NCBI GenBank assembly: GCA_017654935.2 | Contig: CM065699.1 | Location: 11,259,966 to 11,323,965 of the forward strand | Length of the DNA: 64,000 nt | Reading direction: 5' to 3' | DNA from: Phymorhynchus buccinoides | Taxonomy: Eukaryota; Mollusca; Gastropoda; Neogastropoda; Raphitomidae | Part shown: positions 22,758 through 62,400 of the stretch, piece by piece | Layout: each line of letters begins with the position of its first letter | How positions within the stretch are numbered: position 1 is the stretch's first letter | Program-made: the position numbers and the translations under genes | Notes under the pieces: model-generated | What the model was told of the DNA's origin: nothing | Databases searched by the model: none | What the model saw: the letters and a program-made list of their open reading frames with translations, nothing else

Positions 22758-23585
22758 CCACTAAAATAGTAAGAAACCAGTATTTTGCCTCCATACATGG
22801 CATCGTTAGATATGCTACATGTCATGTCATTTTTTTAAATTTGCCTCCTTTAAACACATTAGAGCCTGGCGTTTGGCACAATTAGTAAAGCATACCAGTA
22901 AATGATCTATCAATAACAAAATGTATTCAGTTAATATACAGATTTAAAGGAATAAAACACAGATGCCTTAGTAGTCATCAGTGAATGAAGCCAAACCAAA
23001 TAAAAATCAAAAACATATTTAGAGGGCAAAAGGCTAAACAAAATAGCCTGTAGTGCCATTTATGCTATGCTATGCTATGCTAATACAGTCAGCGACAGCT
23101 TGTTCTTCATGGGTTTAGATATGCTACATGTCATGTCATTTTTTTAAAATCAGCTCGTACTATGGCCTATGCAAACATTGGATATTTTTGTTTATTTTTT
23201 GACATGCATACATACATGTAAATACAAATACCTAGGCCGTCGTAAATTGCACACCATAAAATTCCTGAGATCCTGGCCTACTGCATTTGTCGGTTTGATG
23301 ATTTCCTACATTCCGAATCTGTGGCACTGGGCCAACGAGCACTGTCGCCAAGGTCAACAACCTTCAACTCCAGTGACCTCACTGCAAATGGCTGACTTGC
23401 CCTCTTGCTATCAGTAAATACGATACACGTAACCTTTAGGTGTTTGTGACGGCCGCATAAACAGCATCTGAAGGTGACACTACGCTTTAAAAAAAACAAC
23501 CTTGTGTCGTAGTTGTGACTGCCAGCTGACAACAGTCGCGTACCCAGTCGGACTTTAACGTAATTGGAAGAAGAAGAAAAAGAAC
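22758..23585. other. Upstream region of the GPT gene
   Basis: Contains a LINE family 1 tail remnant at 23015-23085 ('agagggcaaaaggct' then GCTATGCTATGC), and two copies of 'gttagatatgctacatgtca' (about 22806 and 23115). The final 200 bp probably hold the promoter and 5' UTR; no core motif is certain. Confidence 0.45.
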
Positions 23586-42779
<19,194 letters not shown>

Positions 42780-44860
42780 ATGGTGGGTCCAGAACCCCCC
42801 TGAGATGCGCATTTTTATGTTCACAACTGTCACATAAAGTTAAGGGTCACTGGCTGTTTCATTCATGCACTTTAGTTTGATTAGGCAAGCATTGCTAGCG
42901 TATTTGTCTTCCTTCGTTCTTTTCTAAATCTGTCAATTAGTCAAAGCAGTAAAATTTATATGCACGTTGTAAATTTCTGAAAGGGTGAAACGTTAGTGAG
43001 TGAACTCGGGAAAGAAACTTTCTTTACAGTATCCGTGAACACTAAATGAAATATAAAACTGATAAAACCAACCAAAAGTGTCAAAGAATGTTAGTTTAAA
43101 CAAAAAAGTGGTTTAAATTTATTTATATCGTTGCTTTATTTGACAGCCATAAAATATAGAATGACTTCAGTTTTTGTGGCTAGTTTACCTCAGAACAGAA
43201 AAATGTTGGATTCTAGTTGTGTGTATTCCAAGGCATCAAGGATGTGCTCTAATACAGAATGGAATAATTTTGTGTAATTTTTTCTTTTATTTTGCTGATT
43301 AGTACCTTCATAAGTGTCAAGAGGCAAAAGGTTAAGAAAACACAGTCCCCCCCCCCCCTCCTCTAATGTGATAGCTTTTTGCTTGTCCGTTTCATTCTTA
43401 ATTGCCAAGTATTATTTTCATTTATGTACATATCACTGAGAATAGTATTGTTTATGTGCTGTGATTGCCAGAATGAATGAGATTATGACATTGACTTGAT
43501 GTTATTCTTTTTCTAAAAATATTTGAAAGGAGAAAATATATTTCTTGAATTTGTGGGGTGTTTTTCGGTCGTCATCTGAAGTGCAGTAAATGAGCTGAGA
43601 AAAAAGATATTGTTGATTATATATAAACTTGAACTAATTGTACATCTATCACACTCTCATTCTTCTTGCCCACATACAGATATTTTGACATTTCTATTAG
43701 GGATTTGTGTGTAGGTTATGTTTTCCATAAGATTTACAAGGCATTTTTGTTTGTTTGTTTTTTGCTTTCACATTTTTTCTTTATACGATTTATAACTCAC
43801 CGATTTGTACTGATTTTGTTTTTATAAAAAAAAATCACATTGACATATATTTTTGGTTGTAATGGGGTGGGGTGGGGGAGTATGGAAAGGTTAGATATTA
43901 ATCAAATCGAAACTTGCTGAATGCAGAAATAGATTAGTTATTGTGATTCTGTGTAAGTAGCTTTTGTCAGTCTGCATAATTATGTTACCTTCAATGGTAC
44001 ATGTGTCAATGTCTGACCTCGTCAAAAGAAAATGACAGTTACAGTTAGGTGGGGGTAGCTTTTGAGTTTCAATTTCATTGTAAGTGTTGTCCTAAAGAAA
44101 ATTCTTATTGCTTTTCGGTGGAGGGGTGGGGCAGACTACATCAGTTGTTGTCTGACCACAATTCTGCAATGGATAATTATATATCATGATTTTTGTTAAT
44201 ACATTGCTATTGTTTTAGCTTTTCTCTGGACTCATGTTTTTTCTTTATTTCTTGCTTTCTTTTCCTTTGACTACTTTGTAATTTTTTCTAATAGTTTGCT
44301 TCTTTGATTTTATTATAAAGATAGTATTTTGTTTCAGCAGCTTTGTTAGGGTTTATTGAAAAGGTATTCTTTGTACCTTCAGGGTTCTTTTCATTGTTGT
44401 TTTGTTATTGATTGTCCATCTTTTCTACAGCTTCAAAGAATTAAAGCCGCCTCACACTATCCAACCTCTTTACTTGGAAGAAAAGTCAGTTGTGAACTCT
44501 ATTCAACTGTGCTTATTTGTGGCCATGTGCCCTCTTCGCTATCAGCAAGCATTAGCTGTATTCCCAGAACTGCCTGAGTGAGTTGGAAGTAAATAGTGCA
44601 GTCGCCAATTCCTTCTGACCTGGTTGGAAGGGTTTAATCCGACCAAAGTTTGCTTTTGTGATTTCTTGTCAAAAGAAAGGAAAACTGTTAAAATGTCACA
44701 CCATTTTCATCCAACTTGGTTGGATATTGTGAGGCGGCTTTTAGAAAGATGTTATGGGGCCAATGTAAGGCACTCGTGGGAATGGCAAGTTGTATAGTGT
44801 ACATGCCTTGCATCACAACTGCGTATACATTTTTTTATGTCCAAATAAAAATAATTTGTA
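42780..44860 (+). other. Probable long 3' UTR of GPT
   Basis: About 2 kb free of recognisable transposons, unlike every intron of the gene. It ends shortly after the first AATAAA (44844-44849). Transcription of this stretch is inferred. Confidence 0.45.
44844..44849 (+). terminator. Possible polyadenylation signal of GPT
   Basis: AATAAA, the first canonical hexamer downstream of the stop codon. Confidence 0.45.
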
Positions 44861-47080
44861 TTTTTTCTTAGGTTAATGTGCAAATAACCTTGAAATGTAT
44901 GGTTGGGCATGGATTTTGTGCACACTTTCTACAGGAATTATGAGAATTTTCATGTATCTTTTTTATTTAAAAAAATGAGAATACTTTAATATACAGGTTA
45001 TTTTGGGGGGATTGGGTTGGTATACTACATTTACTTTCACCAATCTTACATTGATCTCTTGGTGTGCTCAAGTTCTTGGGCAAGCCAGTTTCTGCATTTA
45101 CTTGCCTCTTCAATACTCTTGATTTTTTTTATATTGTTGATTGGAAGTGAACTCAAATCTTTTTCATGTTGGCGACAGTGATTTGCAATACATCTTTTAC
45201 AGTATCAATGGTGGACATTATCGTTTTTTAGTTTTTTAATTAAAGGCTTGCCAGTAGTTTTGTACTTTGTCTTCCTAAGGATTGGAGAGAGAAAACATTG
45301 TTTGAGATACATTGTACAACAAAACAAGAACAAAAGAAGAAAGAAAGTGTTTAAAAAAAAAAAAAAAGGCCCAAAAGCTTAAACGTTTCCATTGTTTTAT
45401 GGCACTTAAATTTTGTATGTGTTTATTATAACATTTTCTTTTTGCCACATTTGTTTGGATTTTAATGCTTTAATTGTTTTGGTTGGTATGTTTAGCATGC
45501 AACGTTTGTTGGTGTGTAGAATTAGTCTGCAGTGCTTCAAAATTAGTCTTACTGTAGTGGAAAACTTAGCTGTAAACTGACTTCCTGATGCATGTAAACA
45601 TAGATTGACTGTTAGTGTTGGCCTGCAGAATCAGTTTGCTTCAAAACTAAGCTTTGATAAAATAAAAATTAAATTAGCAGTTAAGCCATTTTCTTAGTCA
45701 CACAGAGAGCATCTAAAATCATAGTAGGCTTGTATCGTGAAAAGAATGGAACCTGGTATTGCTTGTAGGTTGATGCAGAGCTTATCACATTCTTTTTTAA
45801 ATGCATCAATGCATTTAGTATCTTATTGCATCTAATGTGTTTGTTGGTTCTGTATATTTTGCTTAGAATGTTTATTGCACATGAGTCAGAAGTCAGAAGA
45901 AAAAAAGAAGAAAATATGTCATATAATTCTGCAGGGATTTTAATTGAATAATAAGAGATGAGATGATGAGATAATATATATATAATATCAAACATCAGTG
46001 TAGTCTATAAATCCTAATTTCATAAGCAGAGTGAATTATGTTATAATTTCATTTTGAACTAGAACATAAAAACTGACAGGGCTTTATACTGAAAATTCTC
46101 TGCCCCTGACTCGTGTACTGAATTGCACGCGCCACATACATAAAATTATCCCCCTTGTGTGTCATAAGAAAGCAGTATTCTCTGCCCCTGATCATCACCA
46201 GGTTGCACGCTGAAATCATTACATGAAATTATTACCCTTGTGTGTTGCCAAGAAGTAGTATAAAGCCCCATTGATATTTACCGTGGTCATTAGAAAAGGC
46301 CAAGTTGGACTGAATCTAAGGTACCCAGACCACTTAGTACCCAGACCACCAAAATTGAATGTCAAACCTGATTGTATAGTCTGCTTTATGAATCATGCCA
46401 ATCTGATGATGACTGAACATTTTCGTTTTGTTTTCCAGTACTTACCATAGTGTGACTTTTTCAGAATAATGGAAAATAAACAACAGAAATTTGAAGTTGC
46501 CTTGGTGAAGGTTAACATTATCCATGTTTTTCAACATTTTATTTTCTTGTTTTCTTTTCCTTTTTACTTTGAATGCTGTGCATGTTCAAATTAGTAACAA
46601 ACTATAGAAGTTTTGAACTTTATTCTGTAATGTGCTTCAAGTCATTGCTGCAGTTGTGTTGTGTTCATTTATATTAAACATTAACCCTTATGATCAGAAA
46701 CAAGAGTTTTAATACTTTCACTTCCACTCATGTTTGTGACATATTTGTTACTGGAGAAAATTAAAGCGAATGGAATCTCAGCATTCAAGCTGTTTTTTCC
46801 CCCTTTCTTTGTGAGTTGTTTGTGCTTGTGTGTATCATTGACAGAAAATGATATAGCGATAAGTTGCATTGGTCGTCACAGTATTCAGATGTTTGATCTT
46901 TACAATATTGTCTGGTAATGTTACTCTTTTTTCTTCCTTTTTTTGGGGTGGTGGTGGTAGTATTTATAATCACAGAGACTTATCTCTGTGAAATTTGAGC
47001 CACTCCTACCTGGAGAGGGCGTTGTCGCAAGCGCAGCACCCACCCGTTTTGCATACAGCTATTAGAAGAAACAGTGATCT
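44861..47080. other. Intergenic AT-rich DNA
   Basis: No gene recognised. 46050-46270 holds a diverged two-copy duplication ('attctctgcccctga' ... 'cccttgtgtgt'). 46960-47060 is a SINE type 1 3' fragment (minus strand). Confidence 0.5.
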
Positions 47081-47223
47081 GGGCCTGTATTCATGTTGCT
47101 TGTTAGCATGATGCTAACTTAGAAGCTCTTCCAATGTCCTATAGGATTTAATAGGACTTTTGGAAGAGCTTCTAAGTTAGCATGATGCTAAGTCTCATGC
47201 TATCTCAACGTGAATACAGGCCC
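47081..47223. mobile_element. Near-perfect palindromic MITE
   Basis: GGGCCTGTATTCA at the left and TGAATACAGGCCC at the right. Pairing continues inward through TTAGCATGATGCTAACTTAG and AGAAGCTCTTCC, so almost the whole 143 bp folds into one hairpin. Confidence 0.85.
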
Positions 47224-47358
47224 TGAGCACCAATTCCAGATTGTAAAAGTCAACGGACAGAGTTGCTGTCAAGATGCTAGTCACTGCTAATAGGGTAAGA
47301 CGGGGTAAAAAGCCCATGGGCGGGTAAGAATCCCATGCCAATTATCTCATGAAATGAA

Positions 47359-47441
47359 GCAAATTTCAGTCAAATTTTGCCCGTGAGGCGAACGCTAGAC
47401 ATTGACACACGTCTCATGGGCAAAATTTGACTGAAATTTGC
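47359..47441. repeat. 29-bp inverted repeat
   Basis: GCAAATTTCAGTCAAATTTT plus GCCCGTGAG (47359-47387) is complementary to 47413-47441 with one mismatch. Surrounding 'gggtaaaaagccc' text may be part of a larger element. Confidence 0.8.
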
Positions 47442-47769
47442 AGCCATATTAATGATAGCAATAGCAATAAAAAATAATAACAACGACAGTAAATTAAGAT
47501 AACAGAAATGATAACAGCAAAAAATAATAGCAAAAGCAGGCACAATACCCATAATAACATTGACAATACCCACTGTCCCCACCACCACCATTAATCATCA
47601 GCCACAGTGAGTAAACAACATCACTAATGATAATGATAACTAATTAATCCATAAATTACTAGGAATGCACATTAACTAGATCAAAAAGTTTGGTTTTTTT
47701 TATTTTTATTAAGTAATTAAGAGAGGGAATAAATATGTACAAAATGCTTTAAATAGTAACAATGTTGTA

Positions 47770-48020
47770 CCTACTGCAGACACTAAATGAACAATATTTT
47801 TGATAACATCGATTGGAAATGTGTCTTTTCACACTGTTTTAAGACTTCAGCTGATGTCCAACTAAGATGGTTTCAAACTAGACTCTTAGTCTTACATAGA
47901 TTGCTCCCAACCCAAAGATATTTGTTTCTACATAAAATTATTGATTCTCCAAAATTAATTGCAATTTTTGCAATCAGGAAGAGCAAACAATTCCTCATGT
48001 TATATGACTGTTGATATAAA
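47770..48020 (+). mobile_element. LINE C-terminal (zf-RVT-like) fragment
   Basis: The 47787-48014 frame reads FDNIDWKCVFSHCFKTSADV, then LRWFQTRLLVLHRLLPTQRYL. This is the C-terminal text found after RT in L1/Tx1-like LINEs. A final Cys/His cluster is broken. Confidence 0.6.
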
Positions 48021-48462
48021 AAAAACCACCCAAGAAATGCAGGGGGGGGGGGGCACATCTTGACCTGTACCCATACATTTTATTGTTTTTTAATGCCTAT
48101 TTCATGTACAATTCAGTCTTGGTAAAGATGTTTGTGTGTGCATGTGAGAGAGAGTATACAGTGTGTGTGTTTAGTCAACCTTTGGTTGTTGTTGACAATG
48201 AGAGACAGAGAGAGACAGCAAAGGGGGGAGAGAACTAACAAGATAGTCAATGAAAAAAAGGAAAGAAAACAGTCAAGAGACTAAGACAGGCTGAGAGAGG
48301 GAGAAAGCAAGACAGAGACAAAAGCAGATGAATACATTGAGAAAGAGACTAAGAGCAGAGAGTGACAGAGAGAAAGCACAAACTAAAAGAGATAGTGTGT
48401 GAGAAAGACAATGAAAGAGTAAGGCAGAAACGGGGAGAAAAAAATGAAACAAAGACAGACAG

Positions 48463-48503
<41 letters not shown>

Positions 48504-48778
48504 CAACAACACTGTTATTGTACATGTTTTGGCTCATGTTCATCTTTGACCGTCAACTGATTGTGTTGTCTGCTAAAGAGTGACCCTGCTTCCATGGCTC
48601 AGCACCACAGCACACAGTTCTTCTTCTTCTTCCACCGTTGAGTATCCACAATCATCAGTTTGATTTTATAATTCTATAAGCGGTCGAGGTCCAAAGTCAG
48701 GCATCAAAAAGAGAAACAAATAAAACAAAAACCTACTCTACGAAGATGACCCAGCCAGTCGGGTCTCGCGGACACACA

Positions 48779-48816
<38 letters not shown>

Positions 48817-49769
48817 CACTCTACTTCTAGATGTTTTGGTCCTCTGCTAGGCTAATGCATATTCATGAGGCTCTCAAGGGTTGTGCGCGTCGCACGCTCA
48901 GTGAAAAGGGGGAGGGGGGCAACTTCAAGGGGGACTATATATATATATCTCCATCTGAATCTGAATCTGAACAACAAAGCACCAAACAGGCATTAACAAA
49001 AAGAGACAGGGTCCCTATTATGCTACTTTTTGTTTTTACTTAGGTTTTTTCTTGCCTATATTAATGTTGCCCTGATTCGGCCCATACTTGTGGGAGCCTA
49101 GTCGAGAGGGCTAACAGTTCTTTTAAAACTAAGTTTAGGGACCTTCACTCTATAAACATTAAACTTCTTTTGTATTTGAAGAAATAACAAAATTCACCCG
49201 TAAACATCAACAAACAGATATAGTATAAGATTTTAAATATAATAATGCTTTTAGCATACTAACAGTCGGATTTTAAAACTTTTAACCTTTTTTGGTAAAT
49301 AAAAGAAAACTTTGTATATATTGTAATATCTAATGACCTTTTTTGAGTTTTAAACATTTGTTGAGTTTTAAAAAAAAAGTGGTCCTGGAAATGTTAATAA
49401 GATTGCTCAGCCAGCAAGGAAGGCGTTTTTTAAACAAACATTTTAAATCAAATATTATATTTATCGCAGTCCTGGTGCGGGCCATGGCAATAAGGTTTTT
49501 GACCTTAAATCAAAAACAAAATAATATGAATCTGAAAGTTTTAGATAATATAGAACTATATAAATAAAATTATAACTTTATTAAAACAATTTTTTTTTAA
49601 AAATAACTTTATTAAAGCAAAACTTTTTCCCCTTCTTCTAACTAAAAATTAATAGTAATGTCCCATATGGCTTAGGCCGGGAGGACGTAAAACAAACTTT
49701 TCTTCTTCATCTGAATCTGACTGGTAACGCTGAGCTATCCAACTGGATCATTATACCGGATCATCATAT
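48021..49769. other. Microsatellite-rich and AT-rich intergenic DNA
   Basis: GA-rich tracts lie at 48140-48500 and 48783-48812. CTGAAT/TCTGAA-type retroposon tails lie near 48950-48970. No gene recognised. Confidence 0.5.
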
Positions 49770-50315
49770 CTTAAGAGACAATCATTACCAATTGAGAAAG
49801 TTCAAAGGAGAGCAACAAAATTAGTAAAATGTTGTAAAGATTTAACGTACAGTGATAGATTAAAGCTGTTGAACTTACATTCACTAAAGGGTAGGCGGAT
49901 AAGAGGTGACCTCATTCAAATGTACAACATTTTTCACAACTTAGTTGATATCAGTTTTGAATCTCTCTTCTCACCATCCTTGTCTGACACAACTAGAAAC
50001 CAAGAGGGGAAAGTACAAGTTCAACGGTTTAATACTAACAAACGAAAGCATTGTTTTAGTAACAGAGTTGCTAACTCCTGGAACTCACTGCCACCTGATC
50101 TAAAAAATGCACCATCTACTAACGCCTTCAAAAATCTACTTGACAAAAATGAAAATTTTAGTGAAATGTTTTATAATTATGATGATTGATATTGCAATCA
50201 TAGTTTGATTGTTTTTGCATGTAAATGCAACTTTATTAGAGAAAATATTCTGGATGGGACATATTATAAGCCGCGAGGCTTAGGCAGAAGCCAGTCCCTC
50301 TACTACTACTACTAC
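49770..50315 (+). mobile_element. LINE family 2 3' fragment, second copy
   Basis: The frame reads IEKVQRRATKLVKCCKDL, LNLHSLKGRRIRGDLIQMY, NRVANSWNSLPPDLKNA, close to 3860-4240. The 3' UTR has 'gatgggacatattataagcc' and a (CTA)n tail at about 50299-50315. Confidence 0.85.
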
Positions 50316-50990
50316 AGTGTGGTGTGGAGCAGCAGGAAGAAAAATAAAACAAAATGAAACAAGCAACTGAAAACAAATGAACTCAAAATATAGAGATCTC
50401 CCCAGCGTTTCATGGCTCCAGTCAGGCCAATCCGGCTACCGTAGCGGCCCCCGGGGACAAACCCCGACCGGCACAGCCCCAACCTTCTTAACCACTTTTT
50501 GCTGGGGAGGGAGTGATAGATCTAGAATGAGAGGTTGTTGAGCTCCTGCTTGAAGTGTGCCCCCTCCGGCCTCTGCAGCAGACGCTGGTAGTTCCAAACG
50601 GGGGTGGTTCTAGCCTAGGAAGAAAACTGTATTTGAAGCTGTTAAACTGTATTTGAAGCATGTTTAGACTAAGAGTACCTTATCCATAAGCAGAAGTGAG
50701 GTCAAACACGCTCGGAAACCAACTGCGTGCTCATGCGATGCCGCTTCTGCGGCCTCGCAATAAAGACGCGAATTTTGTTTTGATTTAGGTAATAAGTCTC
50801 AAGGAAAACTAGTGAGTTGTGTATCACGTGGGCCATGAGGTCAAGTGACGTAAGTGGCACGTCATGTTAAGTTGTGTAGACCTATTTGCGTACGTCATTC
50901 GATTAATATCCAACAGTCGGGAAGATTTGACAGACAGAAACAGACTAACGTAACCGTAATTATTGACGTGTAAATTACATAAAAATCACA
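50316..50990. other. Upstream region of the dynein heavy chain gene
   Basis: No core promoter or consensus RFX X-box is seen by eye. The last ~100 bp before the ATG are probably 5' UTR. Confidence 0.4.
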
Positions 50991-58691
<7,701 letters not shown>

Positions 58692-59060
58692 GTACGTACT
58701 GTGGACACAGCTGCTTTTAACTTGAGCACTTCCCTTATCTGATCTCCTTTCCTTCCGCTCCGTTTGCACAGAATCCTGTGCTTGTGTGCGTGCGTTTGTT
58801 CACTATTCATGGACGCTTGCGTGAATGCACACGAGCTTGCACACACATTGTGTACCCACACGCACGCATGCACACACACACACACACATGGCACACTGTC
58901 CGGGGAGAATATTGAGTTGACGAAACCAAAATGTAAAATAAAAATAAAAGTATGTGAATCATTGGAGAAGTGACTGGCTGCAGAATGTAGTTTGTGGCCG
59001 AAGAGTCGGCGATGTCATTCGGAAAAGAGACAAAGACAAACAGTTTGAAGCTTTTTGTAA

Positions 59061-59305
59061 ACCTTGTTAAAAAGTTCAGTTGGAAGGCGAAGTAGGATGT
59101 GAAATGAGTACCTTGTTAAAAAGTTCAGTTGGAAGGCGAAGTAGGATGTGAAATGAGTACCTTGTTAAAAAGTTCAGTTGGAAGGCGAAGTAGGATGTGA
59201 AATGAGTACCTTGTTAAAAAGTTCAGTTGGAAGGCGAAGTAGGATGTGAAATGAGTACCTTGTTAAAAAGTTCAGTTGGAAGGCGAAGTAGGATGTGAAA
59301 TGAGT
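59061..59305 (+). repeat. 49-bp tandem array, five identical units
   Basis: Starts at 59061, 59110, 59159, 59208 and 59257. The unit begins ACCTTGTTAAAAAGTTCAGT and ends GATGTGAAATGAGT. No differences were seen between units. A C-run and (CA) follow. Confidence 0.95.
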
Positions 59306-59439
59306 ACTTAGCCCCCCCCCCCCCCCCCCACACACAAAAAAACTTCTGACGTTAGCTGCTGAAAATCCGGGTGGAAGGATTTCTCGGCTGAAAAAATCTC
59401 AATCTACTTTAACCATACTGTACCAACACCTGAAACAAC

Positions 59440-62400
59440 TGCATTAGCGTTAAGCGACCTGGAGCTATACCATAGCATATAGAAAAACGAAAGTAGGCAT
59501 CTGGCCTTGACCCCTAGCCGGATGTGGGGTGGGAGTGATCCCCCCTTACCGGTCTAGCAGTGGCTAGGCCAATGAGCGCCTACTTCCGCCATTTACAATT
59601 TTCCAGCGTTTCTTTGTTGACCTGGGCTGCCTGGCTTCTACCTTTTTTGGTTTACAACACTCTTAACTGGTGGGTTCGTTCCTGTTCCTCTCTATCATCA
59701 GTTTCAGTGTAATACTGAGTCTCGATTGACTCAGTTTCTATAGCCTAAGTTCTCTAGAACTTTCAAAGTTTTAGTTTTTCTGTTCGTCACACACCGTGCA
59801 CTGCTAGTAGTACTAGTAGTGCACGCGCGCGCGCGCGTCATTTGGTCTCTTCAACTCGAGTTCCTATTTATCAGTCAAGTTCTTTCGGACCCTACGGTTC
59901 GTTCTCTTTCACGATATTATTCTTACTGTTCCGATTCGGTCCTCTTGAGAAAAATTCATCCGTTCAAACTTTTTCTAAAAAGTCTAAACGGTCTAGGCCT
60001 CTACGGTCGTAGTACTCCTGCGGCCTCTTCGGTTCTCGTCTCATTCAGCCAGAAACTGGTCTTCACGGGTTGTTTATTTCGGCCCTCCTTCTGCTTCGGT
60101 TGTGCAGAAGGCCTCTAGGCCCATTTCGTCCGTGTGTTTTTCTGCCATGCCTTTCTGTTCCAGGAGGCCTCTCTTCACGGCCTCCACTTCTACACGGACG
60201 TCTGGACAAACTTCGTTGGATAAGTCGCAGCTGCGCATGTCTGTCGCTCCGAGTGGCAAGTTTGCACTCGGGGGCCCGCCTAGTCTCCCTAACCTCTCCG
60301 ACCCTGTGTTGGAGGGAGGGCGAAGGAGGTCCCCATCCGACCATTGGTCGAGGTCTTATGACTGGGGCCTCAGGCAGACATCCCGGTGTCTCGACGGGAA
60401 CTCGAGCCCGGAAGGCCGTAGGCCTCTCGACACCTCCCCGGCCGGGGAGGCCGAGGCCTACCGGCAAACACCCCCTCGTCGTCGGGGACACTCCGACGGC
60501 GTGAAGGGTGTCACTCTCGGACGCTTCGCGCGGGCCTCTGTCCGAGAGTTTCTCCCGGTGTTCGCCCCATTGGGTTAACATCGGTTGAGTGTTTTTCCCG
60601 GCCAGGAGGCCGGTCGACACGTCTACGGACGGATGAGGCCTCCCCACCGACGAGGCCTCCCGGCCTAGGCCTCTCCGGCTCCATCAGGCCTCCTGCGGAC
60701 CCGGGCCTCCCTCGGTGGGAGGCCTCAGAGGCCCCGACCTACGAGGCCGCGGCCTCCCCGGTCCTAGGCCTCTCCGGCTCCCTCGGGCCTCCTTCGTGCC
60801 CGGGGGCCGCGGCCTCCCCGGTCCTAGGCCTCTCCGGACCCGGGCCTCCCTCGGTGGGAGGCCTCGGGCGCCGTGCTCGGAGGCCGCGGCCTAGAAGGCC
60901 TCCCCGGGCTCCGTCGCCGGGCCCCCGGCGGACCCGGGCCTCCCTCGGTGGGAGGCCTCGGGCGCCGTGCGCGGAGGCCGCGGCCTCCCCGGGCCTGGGC
61001 CCTCTCCGGCTTCCTCAGGCCTCCTTCGGACCCGGGCCTCCCTCGGTGGGAGGCCTCGGCGGACCGTGTGGTCAGACGGCTACGGTGTCCGTCACCGTCC
61101 GCTACGGACCGCACGGTCCGTGGACCGGCAGTTTCGTCACCGCCCGCTACGGTCCGTGGACCGTAGCCACCGGCGGTAGCCACCGCCGTGGCCCGAGGGC
61201 ACGATGTCGGTTCCCCGTACCGTCCGTCATAAGATGGAAACGGTAGCGGTTCTTCAGCCCGTCCACCGTCACCCCCGTCAAGACGCAGCGGTCTCCCGTC
61301 TGTCCGGTGCACCGTCCGTCCGCCCTACCACACGGTCCGGCTTGGGCGTTCACCGTCCCCCTGTGGTCCCTCACCGGGATCTGCTTCAGGGTACTCGTCC
61401 TCAAAAAGCTCGGGTGGTTTCTCCTGGTTCTGACCAGACAGTCCACCCCAGAGGCTCGTAACGTCAGCGCTCTCCAGTGGATTCGGACGTGGACTTAGCT
61501 AAGTCCGTTCTTCATCCAGGCAAGGGCGTAGCAGCGTGTTCTGGCCCGGTCCGGCCACTCACCAGGGAAAGGAGTTCTGGTTCTTGCAAGCTCCTAAGCT
61601 TCTGGACCACTCCAATCGGAAAGCAGAGGCTTTCCTTTGTGCCGGGAAGATGGCAGAAGCTAACCGTTTCTCTTTAGCCTTCTAAGGCCGAAGCAGAGAA
61701 GCTCCTTTGCGACAGGAATCTTGCCCCGACCAAGATTAAGTCTTCCAACTTTTTGGAGGAATCTTTGTCAAAGCCCTCAAGGACTGTGGCTTTGCGGCTT
61801 CGTTGGTTCGGCCCATCACAGAGAATTTGGGGAAATTTTTTCTCCTACGAATTCTCCTGTGGTTTTCAGGCTCTTTGAGTCCGTGAATGAACCAGCCGTT
61901 TTCTATCGGTTTTTGGTTCATCGTCGGGCTCTTCAAGGGTTTTCTCACAAGAAGAGTTCTCTTGTACCATCTAATCATCTGGTTAGATCTACTTCGATCT
62001 GCTGGTCTCGAGCTCTTGTGCTTCTGATCGATCGCTTTCACCGATCCATTTTACCGGGTTGGGCAACGGACCGTCGGGTTCCGTTCCGGTTCTTCAAGAA
62101 CCTCATGATGATTCTGACCTCCCGTTTGTCACGGTGGCTTTTGGGAATGATCCATCGTTTTTTCTTTGTTTCATTCATGTCTGTTGCAACAGCTCCTGTG
62201 GTCCATTTCTTCAATTCTGACGAGCATGGGTTTTCTTGCTCTATTCAGTTTCATGCTTTTCTGGTTACAACAAGGGTTGTTCAACCTGATTACTCATTCA
62301 ACCGGTCCTGCCAACCGTTCTATCAACTTTTCCGGCCTTTTTCGGCCCAGCCTGTCAGGCCTTGTTTTTCTTACTTGGGTTACTCGTTACAAGTCATGGC

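Noticed and set aside
22048..22885. Periodic repeats resembling a CRISPR array or a repeat protein
   Set aside because: Units are contiguous with no unique spacers, the host is eukaryotic, and the frames exist only because 54 is divisible by 3.
60063..61312. Long Pro/Arg/Gly-rich frames on both strands
   Set aside because: GC-rich GGCCTCC repeats keep all frames open; no recognisable domain.
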